Shown piece by piece: positions 1 through 7,307 of a stretch of DNA of 64,000 nucleotides (position 1 is its first letter; each line of letters opens with the position of its first letter). The DNA is from Alicyclobacillus fastidiosus (lineage in GTDB: Bacteria > Bacillota > Bacilli > Alicyclobacillales > Alicyclobacillaceae). The notes beneath the pieces are model-generated. The model was not told where the DNA came from. It saw nothing but the letters and a program-made list of their open reading frames with translations, and ran no database searches. The stretch lies in the NCBI RefSeq assembly GCF_026651875.1, contig NZ_CP104067.1:248001-312000 (forward strand), given 5' to 3'. A program made the position numbers and the translations under genes.

Positions 1-1
1 C

Positions 2-499
2 AACACGAACTTCGCTCTGCTCGTGAGTCACAAGTTCACCGAACCGTTTGATAGGCCTAACGAATTCGCGAAGAGTATCTGCCGGCAGGCGAACGAGTTG
101 TCGAACGGATCGATCATCGTGCAGAAGTACGGCGATATCCTCAAAGGACGCCGGAGCACCCCGCAAAGAATTCAGGAAGGTTTCATCGAACCGACGATGA
201 AGGAGGCCGTACCTGGCGATCTCGGCCTAGTCCTGCCGCACAAGACGATGGTGGCCCTTCAGGAGATGATCGAGGCGCTGAACCACGTGACGCCGGGTAT
301 CGCGAGTGACCACACGCTGTTTTACGGCGTCGAAGCGAAGTTTTACGCGTCGCGCGCCGACGTCGGACGAGACTTGCAGACGAAGGTGAGCGGTTTGTAC
401 TGCGCGGGCGACGGACCAGGCATTTCTCGCGGCATCTCCCAAGCCGCGAGCAGCGGTGTGTACGCCGCGCGGAACATCATCGCACAGATGGCGCAATGA
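2..499 (+). CDS. FAD-dependent dehydrogenase, C-terminal part (5' end outside window)
   Basis: The reading frame is open from base 2, before the first in-window ATG at 23, so this is the last 165 codons of a longer gene. The protein resembles the C-terminal part of the uncharacterised FAD-dependent dehydrogenases of the COG2509 type (normally well over 400 residues). The motif GLYCAGDGPGISRG near the end is the typical C-terminal FAD-contacting segment of flavoprotein oxidoreductases, followed by a helix (ISQAASSGVYAARNII) that closes the fold. The substrate is unknown. The N-terminal dinucleotide-binding GxGxxG motif must lie upstream of the window. Confidence 0.8.
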   Translation, partial: NTNFALLVSHKFTEPFDRPNEFAKSICRQANELSNGSIIVQKYGDILKGRRSTPQRIQEGFIEPTMKEAVPGDLGLVLPHKTMVALQEMIEALNHVTPGIASDHTLFYGVEAKFYASRADVGRDLQTKVSGLYCAGDGPGISRGISQAASSGVYAARNIIAQMAQ

Positions 500-540
500 T
501 GTTGATTTGACCGTACCGGCAGGGTTTCGCCGTTCGAAGA

Positions 541-650
541 CAGCGTGCCCGAGGGCAGGCGGGATGGAGGATTCCTTAGCAGGAAACGCGAAATTGCGCG
601 TGGTACCACCATCCCGCGCCCTGTACCCTGGGCGCGTCCCACCGTTCTTC
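541..650 (+). promoter_or_regulatory. T-box-like antiterminator/terminator element with no downstream target gene
   Basis: The core TGGTACC at 601-607 has the T-box bulge sequence. It is flanked by GCGCG (596-600), which can pair with CGCGT (633-637), as the A1 helix of a T-box antiterminator would. A competing hairpin CGCGCCC (615-621) with GGGCGCG (630-636) sits where a terminator would. CGTCCC follows, as in genuine T-boxes. A true T-box would need an aminoacyl-tRNA synthetase or amino-acid gene downstream on this strand, but the next gene is convergent and its stop is at 657. It may be a remnant left by a rearrangement, or chance. No specifier loop was identified with certainty. Confidence 0.35.
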
Positions 651-656
651 GCGTGT

Positions 657-1841
657 TTAGACTTCGGCCAGCGGGCTCTGAAGCAGGGTATGTGCAATGG
701 GCAACTGCGCGGCGCCGACGACAATCGCGTCTTCGTGCGCGACGGTGAGCGCGACGTGTTTGTTCGTGGCCATGGCTCGATGGTGAATGACGTACTCCAC
801 TTCTGGCAAAAACAGCGACGCTGCCTGTGCTATCGTTCCACCGATGACCACAAGCCCTGGGTTGAGAGCGTTTATAATGTTGGCGATGCCGACGCCTAGG
901 TACTGGCCGAGCGTGCGAAACGCGCGCTGGTAACCACTTTGCGTCGCCGCCTGCTCAACGGCCAAAGATACCAGATTAGGGGAGAGTTCCAGTGCCTCAG
1001 GAACGTCCTCCGACTCGCGAAGATAGCGCAGCAGGGCCTGTTCGGAGGCGTATTGCTCCCAGCACCCGTAACTCCCACAGGCGCAGACGACGCCCATTGC
1101 GGCGATGGAAGTGTGGCCGAACTCCCCGGCAATTCCGTTCGATCCGCGGTACAGTTGTCCGTTTACCACGATTCCGGTGCCAATGCCGATGCCGACGTTG
1201 ACGAAGACGAGGTTTCGCTCCTGGCGTTCTCGATACAGGGACCATGCTCCGCAGTTGCCGTCGTTGTCGATAAAGATGGGGAACGAAAAGGACTGCGACA
1301 AGGCGCCGATGACATCCCAGTTTTCGATTTCGATATTCGGCAGGTAAAAGGCGGAACCCGTGCGATAATTGACGATGCCAGGCAAAGCGATGCCAGCCCC
1401 GAGAATCCCGTGACAGCTCGGGGGAGCTTGGTGTGTGGCGCGATCTATCTCCTCGATAATCATCTCTTCCAACTGACCTTGCGACAGCCGCCCGTGCGTG
1501 GCATCCATCGGCCGAATGCGCTTGTAGACGATGCCGCCCGTCAAATCCGCGAGCACGGTCTTCATATGCGTGATTTGCACGTCGACCCCAATACAGAACC
1601 CAGCAGATGAGTTGATTTTGAGCATGACGGGTTTACGGCCGCCACTTGAGGTGCCGAGCCCTATCTCCTGCACAAATTGCTCTGCGATCAACTCATCGAC
1701 GAGCGAGGATACGGTCGCTTTATTGAGGCCGGTCACCTGCGAGATGTCGATGCGGGACAACGGCCCCTGATTGTAGATCATTTCCGTTACATACTTTTTG
1801 TTGATCTGCCGCATCGTCGCGGCATCTACGGTCTTCGCCAC
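657..1841 (-). CDS. xylR: ROK-family xylose-type transcriptional repressor
   Basis: A 394-residue ROK-family repressor. An N-terminal winged helix-turn-helix (about residues 15-60, with LSRIDISQVTGLNKATVSSL) is followed by a sugar-kinase-like ROK domain. The ROK signature GIGIGTGIVVNG and the zinc motif CACGSYGCWE (about residue 252) are present, as in XylR/NagC. The gene is divergent from a xylose-type ABC transporter. The intergenic region contains a palindrome closely resembling the XylR operator of Bacillus. It therefore most likely represses the transporter until sugar binds. The assignment to xylose rests on the operator sequence and the XylF-like neighbour and has not been tested. Confidence 0.85.
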   Translation of the reverse strand: MAKTVDAATMRQINKKYVTEMIYNQGPLSRIDISQVTGLNKATVSSLVDELIAEQFVQEIGLGTSSGGRKPVMLKINSSAGFCIGVDVQITHMKTVLADLTGGIVYKRIRPMDATHGRLSQGQLEEMIIEEIDRATHQAPPSCHGILGAGIALPGIVNYRTGSAFYLPNIEIENWDVIGALSQSFSFPIFIDNDGNCGAWSLYRERQERNLVFVNVGIGIGTGIVVNGQLYRGSNGIAGEFGHTSIAAMGVVCACGSYGCWEQYASEQALLRYLRESEDVPEALELSPNLVSLAVEQAATQSGYQRAFRTLGQYLGVGIANIINALNPGLVVIGGTIAQAASLFLPEVEYVIHHRAMATNKHVALTVAHEDAIVVGAAQLPIAHTLLQSPLAEV

Positions 1842-1915
1842 TCAATCCACCTCATATTTTTAACAAGGAGATATTGCTAATTCTTAGTATATAGTTTAAC
1901 ATGCAAACCAAGCCG

Positions 1916-1954
1916 TGAAAGCGCATTCTAAAATAATCTTTGAAAGCCCTTTCT
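1916..1954 (+). promoter_or_regulatory. Pair of cre-like sites (possible CcpA control)
   Basis: Two similar 14-mers, TGAAAGCGCATTCT (1916-1929) and TGAAAGCCCTTTCT (1941-1954), are spaced 25 bp apart. Each differs from the usual CcpA cre consensus (TGWAANCGNTNWCA) at about two positions. They lie just before the operator of the sugar transporter, where Bacillus xyl genes carry catabolite repression sites. Inference only. Confidence 0.4.
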
Positions 1955-1970
1955 GGCGCACAAAAACGAC

Positions 1971-2003
1971 GAGTTAGTTTTTTAAAACAACAAAAACTAA
2001 CTC
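1971..2003. promoter_or_regulatory. Palindromic XylR-type operator
   Basis: Inverted repeat GTTAGTTTTT (1973-1982) and AAAAACTAAC (1992-2001), extended by flanking GA and TC. The half sites match the xyl operator of Bacillus (AGTTAGTTT...AAACTAACT) in sequence and arrangement. It lies between the divergent repressor and transporter genes. No convincing -35/-10 pair for either gene could be fixed. Confidence 0.75.
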
Positions 2004-2078
2004 ACTGCATCTACGATGACACAAAAGGGCCGCTTTGACGAGCTCAAGATGGAAACGTTTGCACAAGGGGGATTACAA

Positions 2079-3170
2079 ATGAATATCAAAAAAGTGCTTA
2101 CAGCAGGTGCAGCAGTGGCGATCGCTATGACGTTGGCGACCGCATGTGGCAGCAACTCGACATCGTCGTCTGGTTCAGACACGTCTGGTGGTTCTTCGTC
2201 CAGCAATGGAAGCGGTACCATCGCGCTGTTGTTGCCGGATACTACGTCTTCAGCCCGTTACGAGACACAAGATAAACCAGACTTTACGGCGGAAGTCAAT
2301 AAGCTCGATCCGTCCGCGAAAGTCGACTATGAGAACGCACAGGGTGACGCGTCGACGCAGCAGCAGCAGGCGGAAGCTGCCATTACGAATGGTGCAAAGG
2401 TGCTTGTGGTTGACCCAGTCGACTCCACCGCTGCCGCAACCATCGTCACGGAGGCCGACAAAGCGGGTGTCAAGGTCATCTCGTACGACCGGATGATCTC
2501 GAAGGCGCCGGTGGACTACTACGTCTCCTTTGACAATGAAGAGGTTGGCAAGTTGCAAGGGCAATACATTGCAGACCATACGCCAAAGGGCGGGACGGTG
2601 GTCATGATCGACGGCGCTCAGACGGACAACAACGCACTGGCCTTTGCGAAGGGCGCGCACGACGTGTTAGACCCGCTCTTCAAAAACGGCACGTTGAAAC
2701 TCGGGTATGAGACGTACACGCCGAACTGGGACCCACAAAACGGGTTGCGCGAAATGGAGCAGGCACTGACAAAACTGAACAATCACGTCGACGCGGTCTT
2801 GTCCGCGAACGACGGGCTGGCAGGTTCCGTCATCCAGGCGCTGTCCGCTCAGCACCTCGCGGGGAAGGTGCCTGTGACAGGTCAGGATGCGACCGACGAT
2901 GGATTACATGACATCATGCTAGGCACGCAGTCGATGACGGTCTACAAGGCGGTTCCGAAGGAAGCGCAAGTTGCGGCGCAACTCGCCGTGGACATTCTGA
3001 AGGGCCAAAAGCCGAGCTCCGACTTGGTCAATGGCACTCAGGACAACGGGTCAGGTACTCCGATTCCAGCGGTGCTACTCCAGCCAGTAGTCGTGACGAA
3101 AGACAACATCCAGGACACGGTGATCAAGGACGGCTTCACGACGATGGCTAAAATCAATAACCCGAAATAA
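2079..3170 (+). CDS. xylF: Sugar-binding lipoprotein of ABC transporter, XylF-like
   Basis: A 363-residue extracellular solute-binding lipoprotein. The ATG at 2079 is chosen because AAGGGGGA lies 6 bases upstream; an in-frame ATG at 2016 has no ribosome binding site. A signal peptide (basic NIKK, then a hydrophobic stretch) ends in a lipobox with Cys23, followed by a Ser/Gly/Asn-rich linker to about residue 47. The rest is a type I periplasmic-binding fold of the D-xylose-binding family (LVVDPVDSTAAATIVTEA, SYDRMI, GQDATDDG). It heads the operon with the ATPase and permease and sits right behind the XylR-type operator. Xylose or a related pentose is the likely ligand. Confidence 0.9.
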   Translation: MNIKKVLTAGAAVAIAMTLATACGSNSTSSSGSDTSGGSSSSNGSGTIALLLPDTTSSARYETQDKPDFTAEVNKLDPSAKVDYENAQGDASTQQQQAEAAITNGAKVLVVDPVDSTAAATIVTEADKAGVKVISYDRMISKAPVDYYVSFDNEEVGKLQGQYIADHTPKGGTVVMIDGAQTDNNALAFAKGAHDVLDPLFKNGTLKLGYETYTPNWDPQNGLREMEQALTKLNNHVDAVLSANDGLAGSVIQALSAQHLAGKVPVTGQDATDDGLHDIMLGTQSMTVYKAVPKEAQVAAQLAVDILKGQKPSSDLVNGTQDNGSGTPIPAVLLQPVVVTKDNIQDTVIKDGFTTMAKINNPK

Positions 3171-3187
3171 GGGCCTGGCGATATCGA

Positions 3188-3226
3188 TAGGCGAGGGGCG
3201 CTCTTTTCACCTGCGTCCCTCGCCTA
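3188..3226 (+). terminator. Intercistronic hairpin after the binding-protein gene
   Basis: Perfect 10-bp inverted repeat TAGGCGAGGG (3188-3197) and CCCTCGCCTA (3217-3226) between the lipoprotein and ATPase genes, with no T-run behind it. Hairpins in this place are commonly mRNA-stabilising or partial terminators that favour expression of the binding protein. The role here is inferred. Confidence 0.55.
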
Positions 3227-3292
3227 GACGCGAAGTCGAATCGCGCGATTCGCTGAACTACAGCTGAACTACATTTGCAGGAGGTGTGCCGC

Positions 3293-4072
3293 TTGAACAG
3301 CGCACAAAGCTCACCACTTCTCAGTGTGCAGGATATACGTAAACGTTTTGGCGCGGTCCAAGCCCTGCAAGGCGTGTCGTTAGACGTTCACCCGGGTGAA
3401 GTCGTGGCCCTCGTAGGCGACAACGGCGCGGGTAAATCTACGACCATCAAAATGATTGCGGGCGTCGAGCAACCAGACGAAGGACAAATCTACTTTGACG
3501 GCCAGCCGGTATCGCTCACGAGCCCCGCCGTCGCTGAGCGGCTGGGCATCCAGACGGTCTATCAAGACCTGGCCCTGTGTGACAACCTCGACATTGTCTC
3601 CAACTTGTTCCTGGGGCGCGAGTTGCGCCGCACACTCGTCCCGGGTCTTCCGAAGATGCTCCGCAAATCGGACATGGAAGAGCGCGCATTGCCCGTGCTT
3701 CGAGATCTGTCCATCAACCTTCCAGCGCTCACCACGCCTGTCGCTGGCCTCTCTGGCGGACAGAGACAGATGGTGGCGGTCGCTCGGGCGGTCCTGTGGG
3801 GATCGAAATTGGTGATGCTCGACGAGCCGACAGCCGCGCTTGGCGTAGCTCAGACCAAGGCGGTCCTCGAACTGATCGAGCGTTTGGCAAAGAAGGGTGT
3901 AGGGGTGTTGGTGATCTCGCACAACATGGCGGACGTGCTCCAGGTGGCGGACCGAATTGTGGTCCTCCGACTCGGTCGCACCGTGGCGAATTTTGTGAAA
4001 TCAGAGACCAACCGCGAGGAACTTGTGGCAGCCATCACGGGCGCCGCTGAGGAGGTATCCACCGCGCGATGA
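3293..4072 (+). CDS. Sugar ABC transporter ATPase, single-domain (XylG-like)
   Basis: A 259-residue ATP-binding subunit. The TTG start at 3293 follows AGGAGGTG (3280-3287) at good spacing; the frame is open upstream without another signal. Walker A GDNGAGKST (about 42-50), ABC signature LSGGQ (about 153), Walker B LVMLDEPT (about 174-181) and the H-loop ISH are all intact. Classical XylG, RbsA and MglA ATPases have two fused ABC domains of about 500 residues. This one has a single domain and presumably works as a homodimer, as in the shorter FrcA-type carbohydrate ATPases. Its stop overlaps the permease start (ATGA). Confidence 0.88.
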   Translation: MNSAQSSPLLSVQDIRKRFGAVQALQGVSLDVHPGEVVALVGDNGAGKSTTIKMIAGVEQPDEGQIYFDGQPVSLTSPAVAERLGIQTVYQDLALCDNLDIVSNLFLGRELRRTLVPGLPKMLRKSDMEERALPVLRDLSINLPALTTPVAGLSGGQRQMVAVARAVLWGSKLVMLDEPTAALGVAQTKAVLELIERLAKKGVGVLVISHNMADVLQVADRIVVLRLGRTVANFVKSETNREELVAAITGAAEEVSTAR

Positions 4073-5271
4073 GTGCAAACGTACAACAGCAACACAGCAG
4101 CAGCGGCACCGGTCCGTTCGCGGGGTTTCGGGCCCGCTTTGCCAGTGGCGATCTAGGTCTCATTCCGGTCATCATCGCACTTATCGTCATTTGGATAGTG
4201 TTTCAGTCTGTCAATGGAAACTTTTTATCCGGCCGCAACTTGTCGAACTTGATTCTGCAGATCGCCGAAATCGGAATGCTCGGCATCGGCGAGACGTTCG
4301 TGTTATTGCTTGGTGAGATCGACTTGTCCATCGGCGCCGTAAGTGGCGTTGCAGCGGCGGTTCTCGTGCTGCTCTCGGTCGCTGGCGTCAACCCGTGGGT
4401 CTGTATTCTCGCGAGCGTCGTGAGCGGCGGGCTGATTGGGCTGTTTCAAGGATTCTGGGTCACCATCATCGGCGTACCGGCGTTTATCGTGACGCTCGCC
4501 GGGTCCCTCGGCTACCAGGGCATTCTCCTGGGGATGCTCGGAAACACAGGGACGGTTCCGATTTCGAACCAGACGCTGTTGAATCTAACCTCCACCTACG
4601 TCCCACCCTGGTTGGGATGGGTGATGATGATTGTCGTCGTCGTGCTCTACGCGGGCGGGACGTTCATGATGCAAAAGAACCGCGAGAGACGTCACTTGCC
4701 GGCGCAGTCGACGGGAGCGACCTTGTTTCGTTCGCTGATTCTCGTCGTCGTCTCGGCCATCGTCGTCGGCGTCCTGAATACGTATCGCGGATTGCCCGTG
4801 GCTGGTTTTATCCTGTTGGTCTTCGTCGTGCTGTTCGCTTTTGTCACGCAGTCGACGGTGTACGGCCGTCACATCTACGCGCTCGGTGGCAATAAAGAGG
4901 CGGCTCGACGCGCGGGCATCAACACGCGATCCATCAAGATCAGCATTTTCACGTTGGCTGGATTGATGGGTGCCATCGGCGGTATTATCGGCGCCTCTCG
5001 CCTAGGTTCGGCCTCACCGGCTTCGGGAGGCGGAAACTTGCTGATGGATTCCATCGCCGCAGCCGTCATCGGCGGCACGAGCTTGTTCGGCGGCCGCGGT
5101 AGCATGTGGAACGCCTTGGCCGGTGCACTGGTCATCGGTAGCGTGGAGAACGGGATGGACCTCTTAAGCGCCCCGTCGAGTACGAAGTACATCGTCGAAG
5201 GCGGCATCCTGTTGTTAGCCGTTACGATTGATACGTTTACTCGCCGCCGTCGAACGCGAGCAGGGCGATAA
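4069..5271 (+). CDS. xylH: Sugar ABC transporter permease, XylH-like
   Basis: A 400-residue integral membrane permease of the BPD_transp_2 family used by ribose/xylose importers. It has about ten hydrophobic segments (for example LIPVIIALIVIWIVFQSV near the N-terminus). The conserved loops GEIDLSIGAVSG, GVPAFIVTLAGS and GGNKEAARRAGIN are typical of XylH/RbsC. A long hydrophilic insert with ERRHLP sits in the middle, as in XylH. The ATG overlaps the ATPase stop by 4 bases, implying translational coupling. It pairs with the single-domain ATPase and the lipoprotein in one transcript. Confidence 0.9.
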   Translation: MSANVQQQHSSSGTGPFAGFRARFASGDLGLIPVIIALIVIWIVFQSVNGNFLSGRNLSNLILQIAEIGMLGIGETFVLLLGEIDLSIGAVSGVAAAVLVLLSVAGVNPWVCILASVVSGGLIGLFQGFWVTIIGVPAFIVTLAGSLGYQGILLGMLGNTGTVPISNQTLLNLTSTYVPPWLGWVMMIVVVVLYAGGTFMMQKNRERRHLPAQSTGATLFRSLILVVVSAIVVGVLNTYRGLPVAGFILLVFVVLFAFVTQSTVYGRHIYALGGNKEAARRAGINTRSIKISIFTLAGLMGAIGGIIGASRLGSASPASGGGNLLMDSIAAAVIGGTSLFGGRGSMWNALAGALVIGSVENGMDLLSAPSSTKYIVEGGILLLAVTIDTFTRRRRTRAGR

Positions 5272-5292
5272 GAAAGTAAAACAGGTAGCATC

Positions 5293-5340
5293 GAGGGCCG
5301 CCCAAAGTCTATCGCGAGATGGGCTATGGGCGGCTCTTTT
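5293..5340 (+). terminator. Rho-independent terminator of the sugar transporter operon
   Basis: GGGCCGCCC near 5295-5303 pairs with GGGCGGCTC (5328-5336), with a G-T wobble, and is followed by TTTT at 5337-5340, just after the permease stop. Confidence 0.7.
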
Positions 5341-5645
5341 CAGCGTGGGTGACGATATGAACACCGAGCGTGACACGTGACAGGGACCCATCTTTGAACT
5401 ACCGGAATCGGGTAGAACTCGGATGGCAAGGGCAACCTACACGCACATGTGCATGTTGGGTACGGCCGTTAGCACGGGATGAACACTCGCCTTGACCGGG
5501 CGACGAGTGCACGTTCAGCCATTCGTGGACATGGCCCCTCGCGTGAAATGGGTGTCTACATCGCAATTTGTTCTGATAATATGAACATGTGAATCACATC
5601 GTCGATTTGTGATAGATCATTTATGGTTGAGGAGATGAACGTCTC
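5341..5645. other. Intergenic region without recognised gene
   Basis: About 300 bases between the sugar operon terminator and the aminopeptidase. No open frame with a ribosome binding site was seen. A possible extended -10 (TGATAAT at 5574-5580) may serve the aminopeptidase, but no good -35 accompanies it. Confidence 0.4.
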
Positions 5646-6887
5646 GTGACAGATCAATTGAGGAAGTACGCGGAGTTGGCCGTGAAAGTTGGCGTCAACC
5701 TCCAACCGGGACAGAACTTGGTCGTCGGATTTGGCCGACGTCAGGTCTACGCAGAACACCTGGAGTTCGCCCGTCAATTGGTGGATGTGGCTTACGATGC
5801 CGGAGCGAAGTTTGTCCAGGTCGATTGGGGCGACGAGTGGTGGATCCGCGAAACGGTCGAGCGTGGTTCCTTGGAAACCCTTGAGGCGCGCGCCAAGTGG
5901 CAATTGGAGTGGGTGGAGCACCTCGCTAAGGAAGGGGCCGCGTTTATCGCGATTCCGGCGTCGAATCCGGACCTCTACGAGGGGGTCGATCCGGCCCGAG
6001 TCACCGCCGCCGAACGCGCCATCAGTTCCACGTTCCGCGACTTCGACAACCGCCGAACGGGAGATCAGTACCGGTGGACGCTCGCGTCGGCACCGACGCA
6101 GGCTTGGGCCGACAAGGTTCACCCGGAATTGCCTGAGAACGAGCGCATCGACGCCCTGTGGAAGGATATCTTGTTCTGCGCGCGCGCAACAGGGGATGAC
6201 CCAGTGAGCGACTGGCGCGCCCACATCGACAACTTGAGCAAACGGAGTGCCTATTTGAATTCGCTCGGTATTCAGAGCTTGCACTACCAGGCACCGGGGA
6301 CTGACCTCACCGTTGAGCTGGCAGCGAAGCACTTCTGGACATCGGCAGAAAAGCCAGCGCTGGATGGCGTCCCATTTGTCGCAAACATGCCGACAGAAGA
6401 GGTCTTTACTTCACCGAGCAAGTATGGCGTGAACGGCGTCGTGACCAGCACGATGCCACTCAACCACAATGGGACGACCATTCGTGGTATCCGTCTCAAA
6501 TTCGAGAAGGGCCGCATCGTCGAATTTTCCGCGGATCAAGGCGAAGACGCCTTGAAGAGAATTGTCGAGGCGGACGAAGGCAGTCACTATCTTGGCGAAG
6601 TGGCTTTGGTGCCAGTCGACTCGCCGATTGCACAAATGAATCAACTCTTCTATAACACGTTGTTCGACGAAAATGCCTCCTGCCACTTGGCCATCGGCCG
6701 CGCATATCCGCTCGTCGAAGGCGGTGAGAGCTTGACGCACGCCGACTGGGAGTCGCACGGGTTGAATGACAGTTTGATGCATGTGGATTTCATGATTGGT
6801 TCCGACAAGATGAACATCGATGCGCGCACGCGTAATGGTGAAACCGTCTCGATTATGCGGGACGGCAAATGGACGACGGCCGTTTAA
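5646..6887 (+). CDS. ampS: Aminopeptidase, M29 (thermophilic metalloaminopeptidase) family
   Basis: A 413-residue cytoplasmic leucyl-type aminopeptidase of peptidase family M29 (AmpS/PepS/aminopeptidase T), which removes N-terminal residues from peptides using two divalent metals. The GTG start at 5646 follows GAGGAGAT. The length equals the family norm. The C-terminal half has family-typical blocks: NMPTEEVFTSP, PLNHNGTTIRGI, ADEGSHYLGEVALVP, HLAIGRAYP and HVDFMIGS, which contain the expected Glu/His/Asp metal ligands. It is apparently monocistronic, with a strong hairpin after it. The gene symbol is by family resemblance. Confidence 0.88.
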   Translation: MTDQLRKYAELAVKVGVNLQPGQNLVVGFGRRQVYAEHLEFARQLVDVAYDAGAKFVQVDWGDEWWIRETVERGSLETLEARAKWQLEWVEHLAKEGAAFIAIPASNPDLYEGVDPARVTAAERAISSTFRDFDNRRTGDQYRWTLASAPTQAWADKVHPELPENERIDALWKDILFCARATGDDPVSDWRAHIDNLSKRSAYLNSLGIQSLHYQAPGTDLTVELAAKHFWTSAEKPALDGVPFVANMPTEEVFTSPSKYGVNGVVTSTMPLNHNGTTIRGIRLKFEKGRIVEFSADQGEDALKRIVEADEGSHYLGEVALVPVDSPIAQMNQLFYNTLFDENASCHLAIGRAYPLVEGGESLTHADWESHGLNDSLMHVDFMIGSDKMNIDARTRNGETVSIMRDGKWTTAV

Positions 6888-6906
6888 GAGGCCTTTGCTC
6901 TTTTAC

Positions 6907-6947
6907 AGCTCGGGCTCTGCGACGACGAATGTCGCAGAGCCCGAGCT
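6907..6947. terminator. Long perfect hairpin after the aminopeptidase gene
   Basis: A 17-bp perfect inverted repeat: AGCTCGGGCTCTGCGAC (6907-6923) and its complement (6931-6947), with a 7-base loop. The tail TTTGCGTTG is only weakly T-rich. It probably terminates the aminopeptidase transcript. Confidence 0.7.
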
Positions 6948-6993
6948 TTGCGTTGTGCGAAAGGTTGTTGGCACGAGAGGATACACGAACCTG

Positions 6994-7021
6994 TTGAATG
7001 GTACTGAAAATTCTGTATAAT
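6994..7021 (+). promoter_or_regulatory. Sigma-A promoter of the ABC-F leader
   Basis: -35 TTGAAT (6994-6999), 16-base spacer, -10 TATAAT (7016-7021). Transcription would start near 7028, about 280 bases before the ABC-F start codon, giving a long leader with a short ORF and an attenuator. Confidence 0.75.
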
Positions 7022-7060
7022 ATACCTTATCATCTATTGAACGGAGGCATCCCCACACCG

Positions 7061-7084
7061 ATGATTTTGACCCGTCTTGCTTGA
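7061..7084 (+). CDS. Leader peptide MILTRLA upstream of the ABC-F gene
   Basis: A 7-codon ORF (ATG ATT TTG ACC CGT CTT GCT TGA) in the leader, preceded by ACGGAGG (7041-7047), which is somewhat far (13 bases) from the ATG. Short leader ORFs of this kind precede many ABC-F and other ribosome-targeting resistance genes, where drug-stalled ribosomes on the leader switch the downstream RNA structure. The function here is inferred from its position between the promoter and the attenuator. Confidence 0.5.
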   Translation: MILTRLA

Positions 7085-7107
7085 GCAAACAGTCGATTGC
7101 TACCAAA

Positions 7108-7288
7108 GGCTCTGCCTTTGCGAACGAGCGGACGGGAAACGTATGCCGATATGTCGATATTGGTATACACATTTCATTTGTGACGGGGATACATGGCATC
7201 AGGGTACGGCCGATGCGGCTGTTGCGTGTAAACTTGTTGCTATACGCCCGACTTCCCACCGCAGCGCAGGCAGAAGCCTGCGTTTTTT
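7108..7288 (+). promoter_or_regulatory. Transcription attenuator of the ABC-F gene
   Basis: The terminator stem CGCAGGC (7265-7271) with GCCTGCG (7276-7282) and a 4-base loop is followed by six T (7283-7288), just 20 bases before the ABC-F start. An upstream segment GGCTCTGCCT (7108-7117) can pair, with one bulged base, to AGGCAGAAGCC (7268-7278), which would break the terminator. GGCTCTGCCT can also be held in its own hairpin (AAAGGC/GCCTTT, about 7105-7119). Together with the leader ORF at 7061 this is the layout of ribosome-mediated attenuation. Confidence 0.65.
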
Positions 7289-7307
7289 ATGTGCGGAGGC
7301 GATGTGC

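Noticed and set aside
227..724. 165-codon minus-strand frame over the first gene
   Set aside because: Shadow of the dehydrogenase; Arg/Pro-rich composition typical of antisense frames in GC-rich DNA, no ribosome binding site.
2016..2078. 21-codon N-terminal extension of the xylose-binding lipoprotein
   Set aside because: It would place charged residues before the signal peptide and lacks a ribosome binding site; ATG 2079 has both.
7077..7307. N-terminal extension of the ABC-F frame by about 77 codons
   Set aside because: It runs through the leader, the antiterminator segment and the intrinsic terminator, has no ribosome binding site, and the family starts at the ABC1 strand after 7308.
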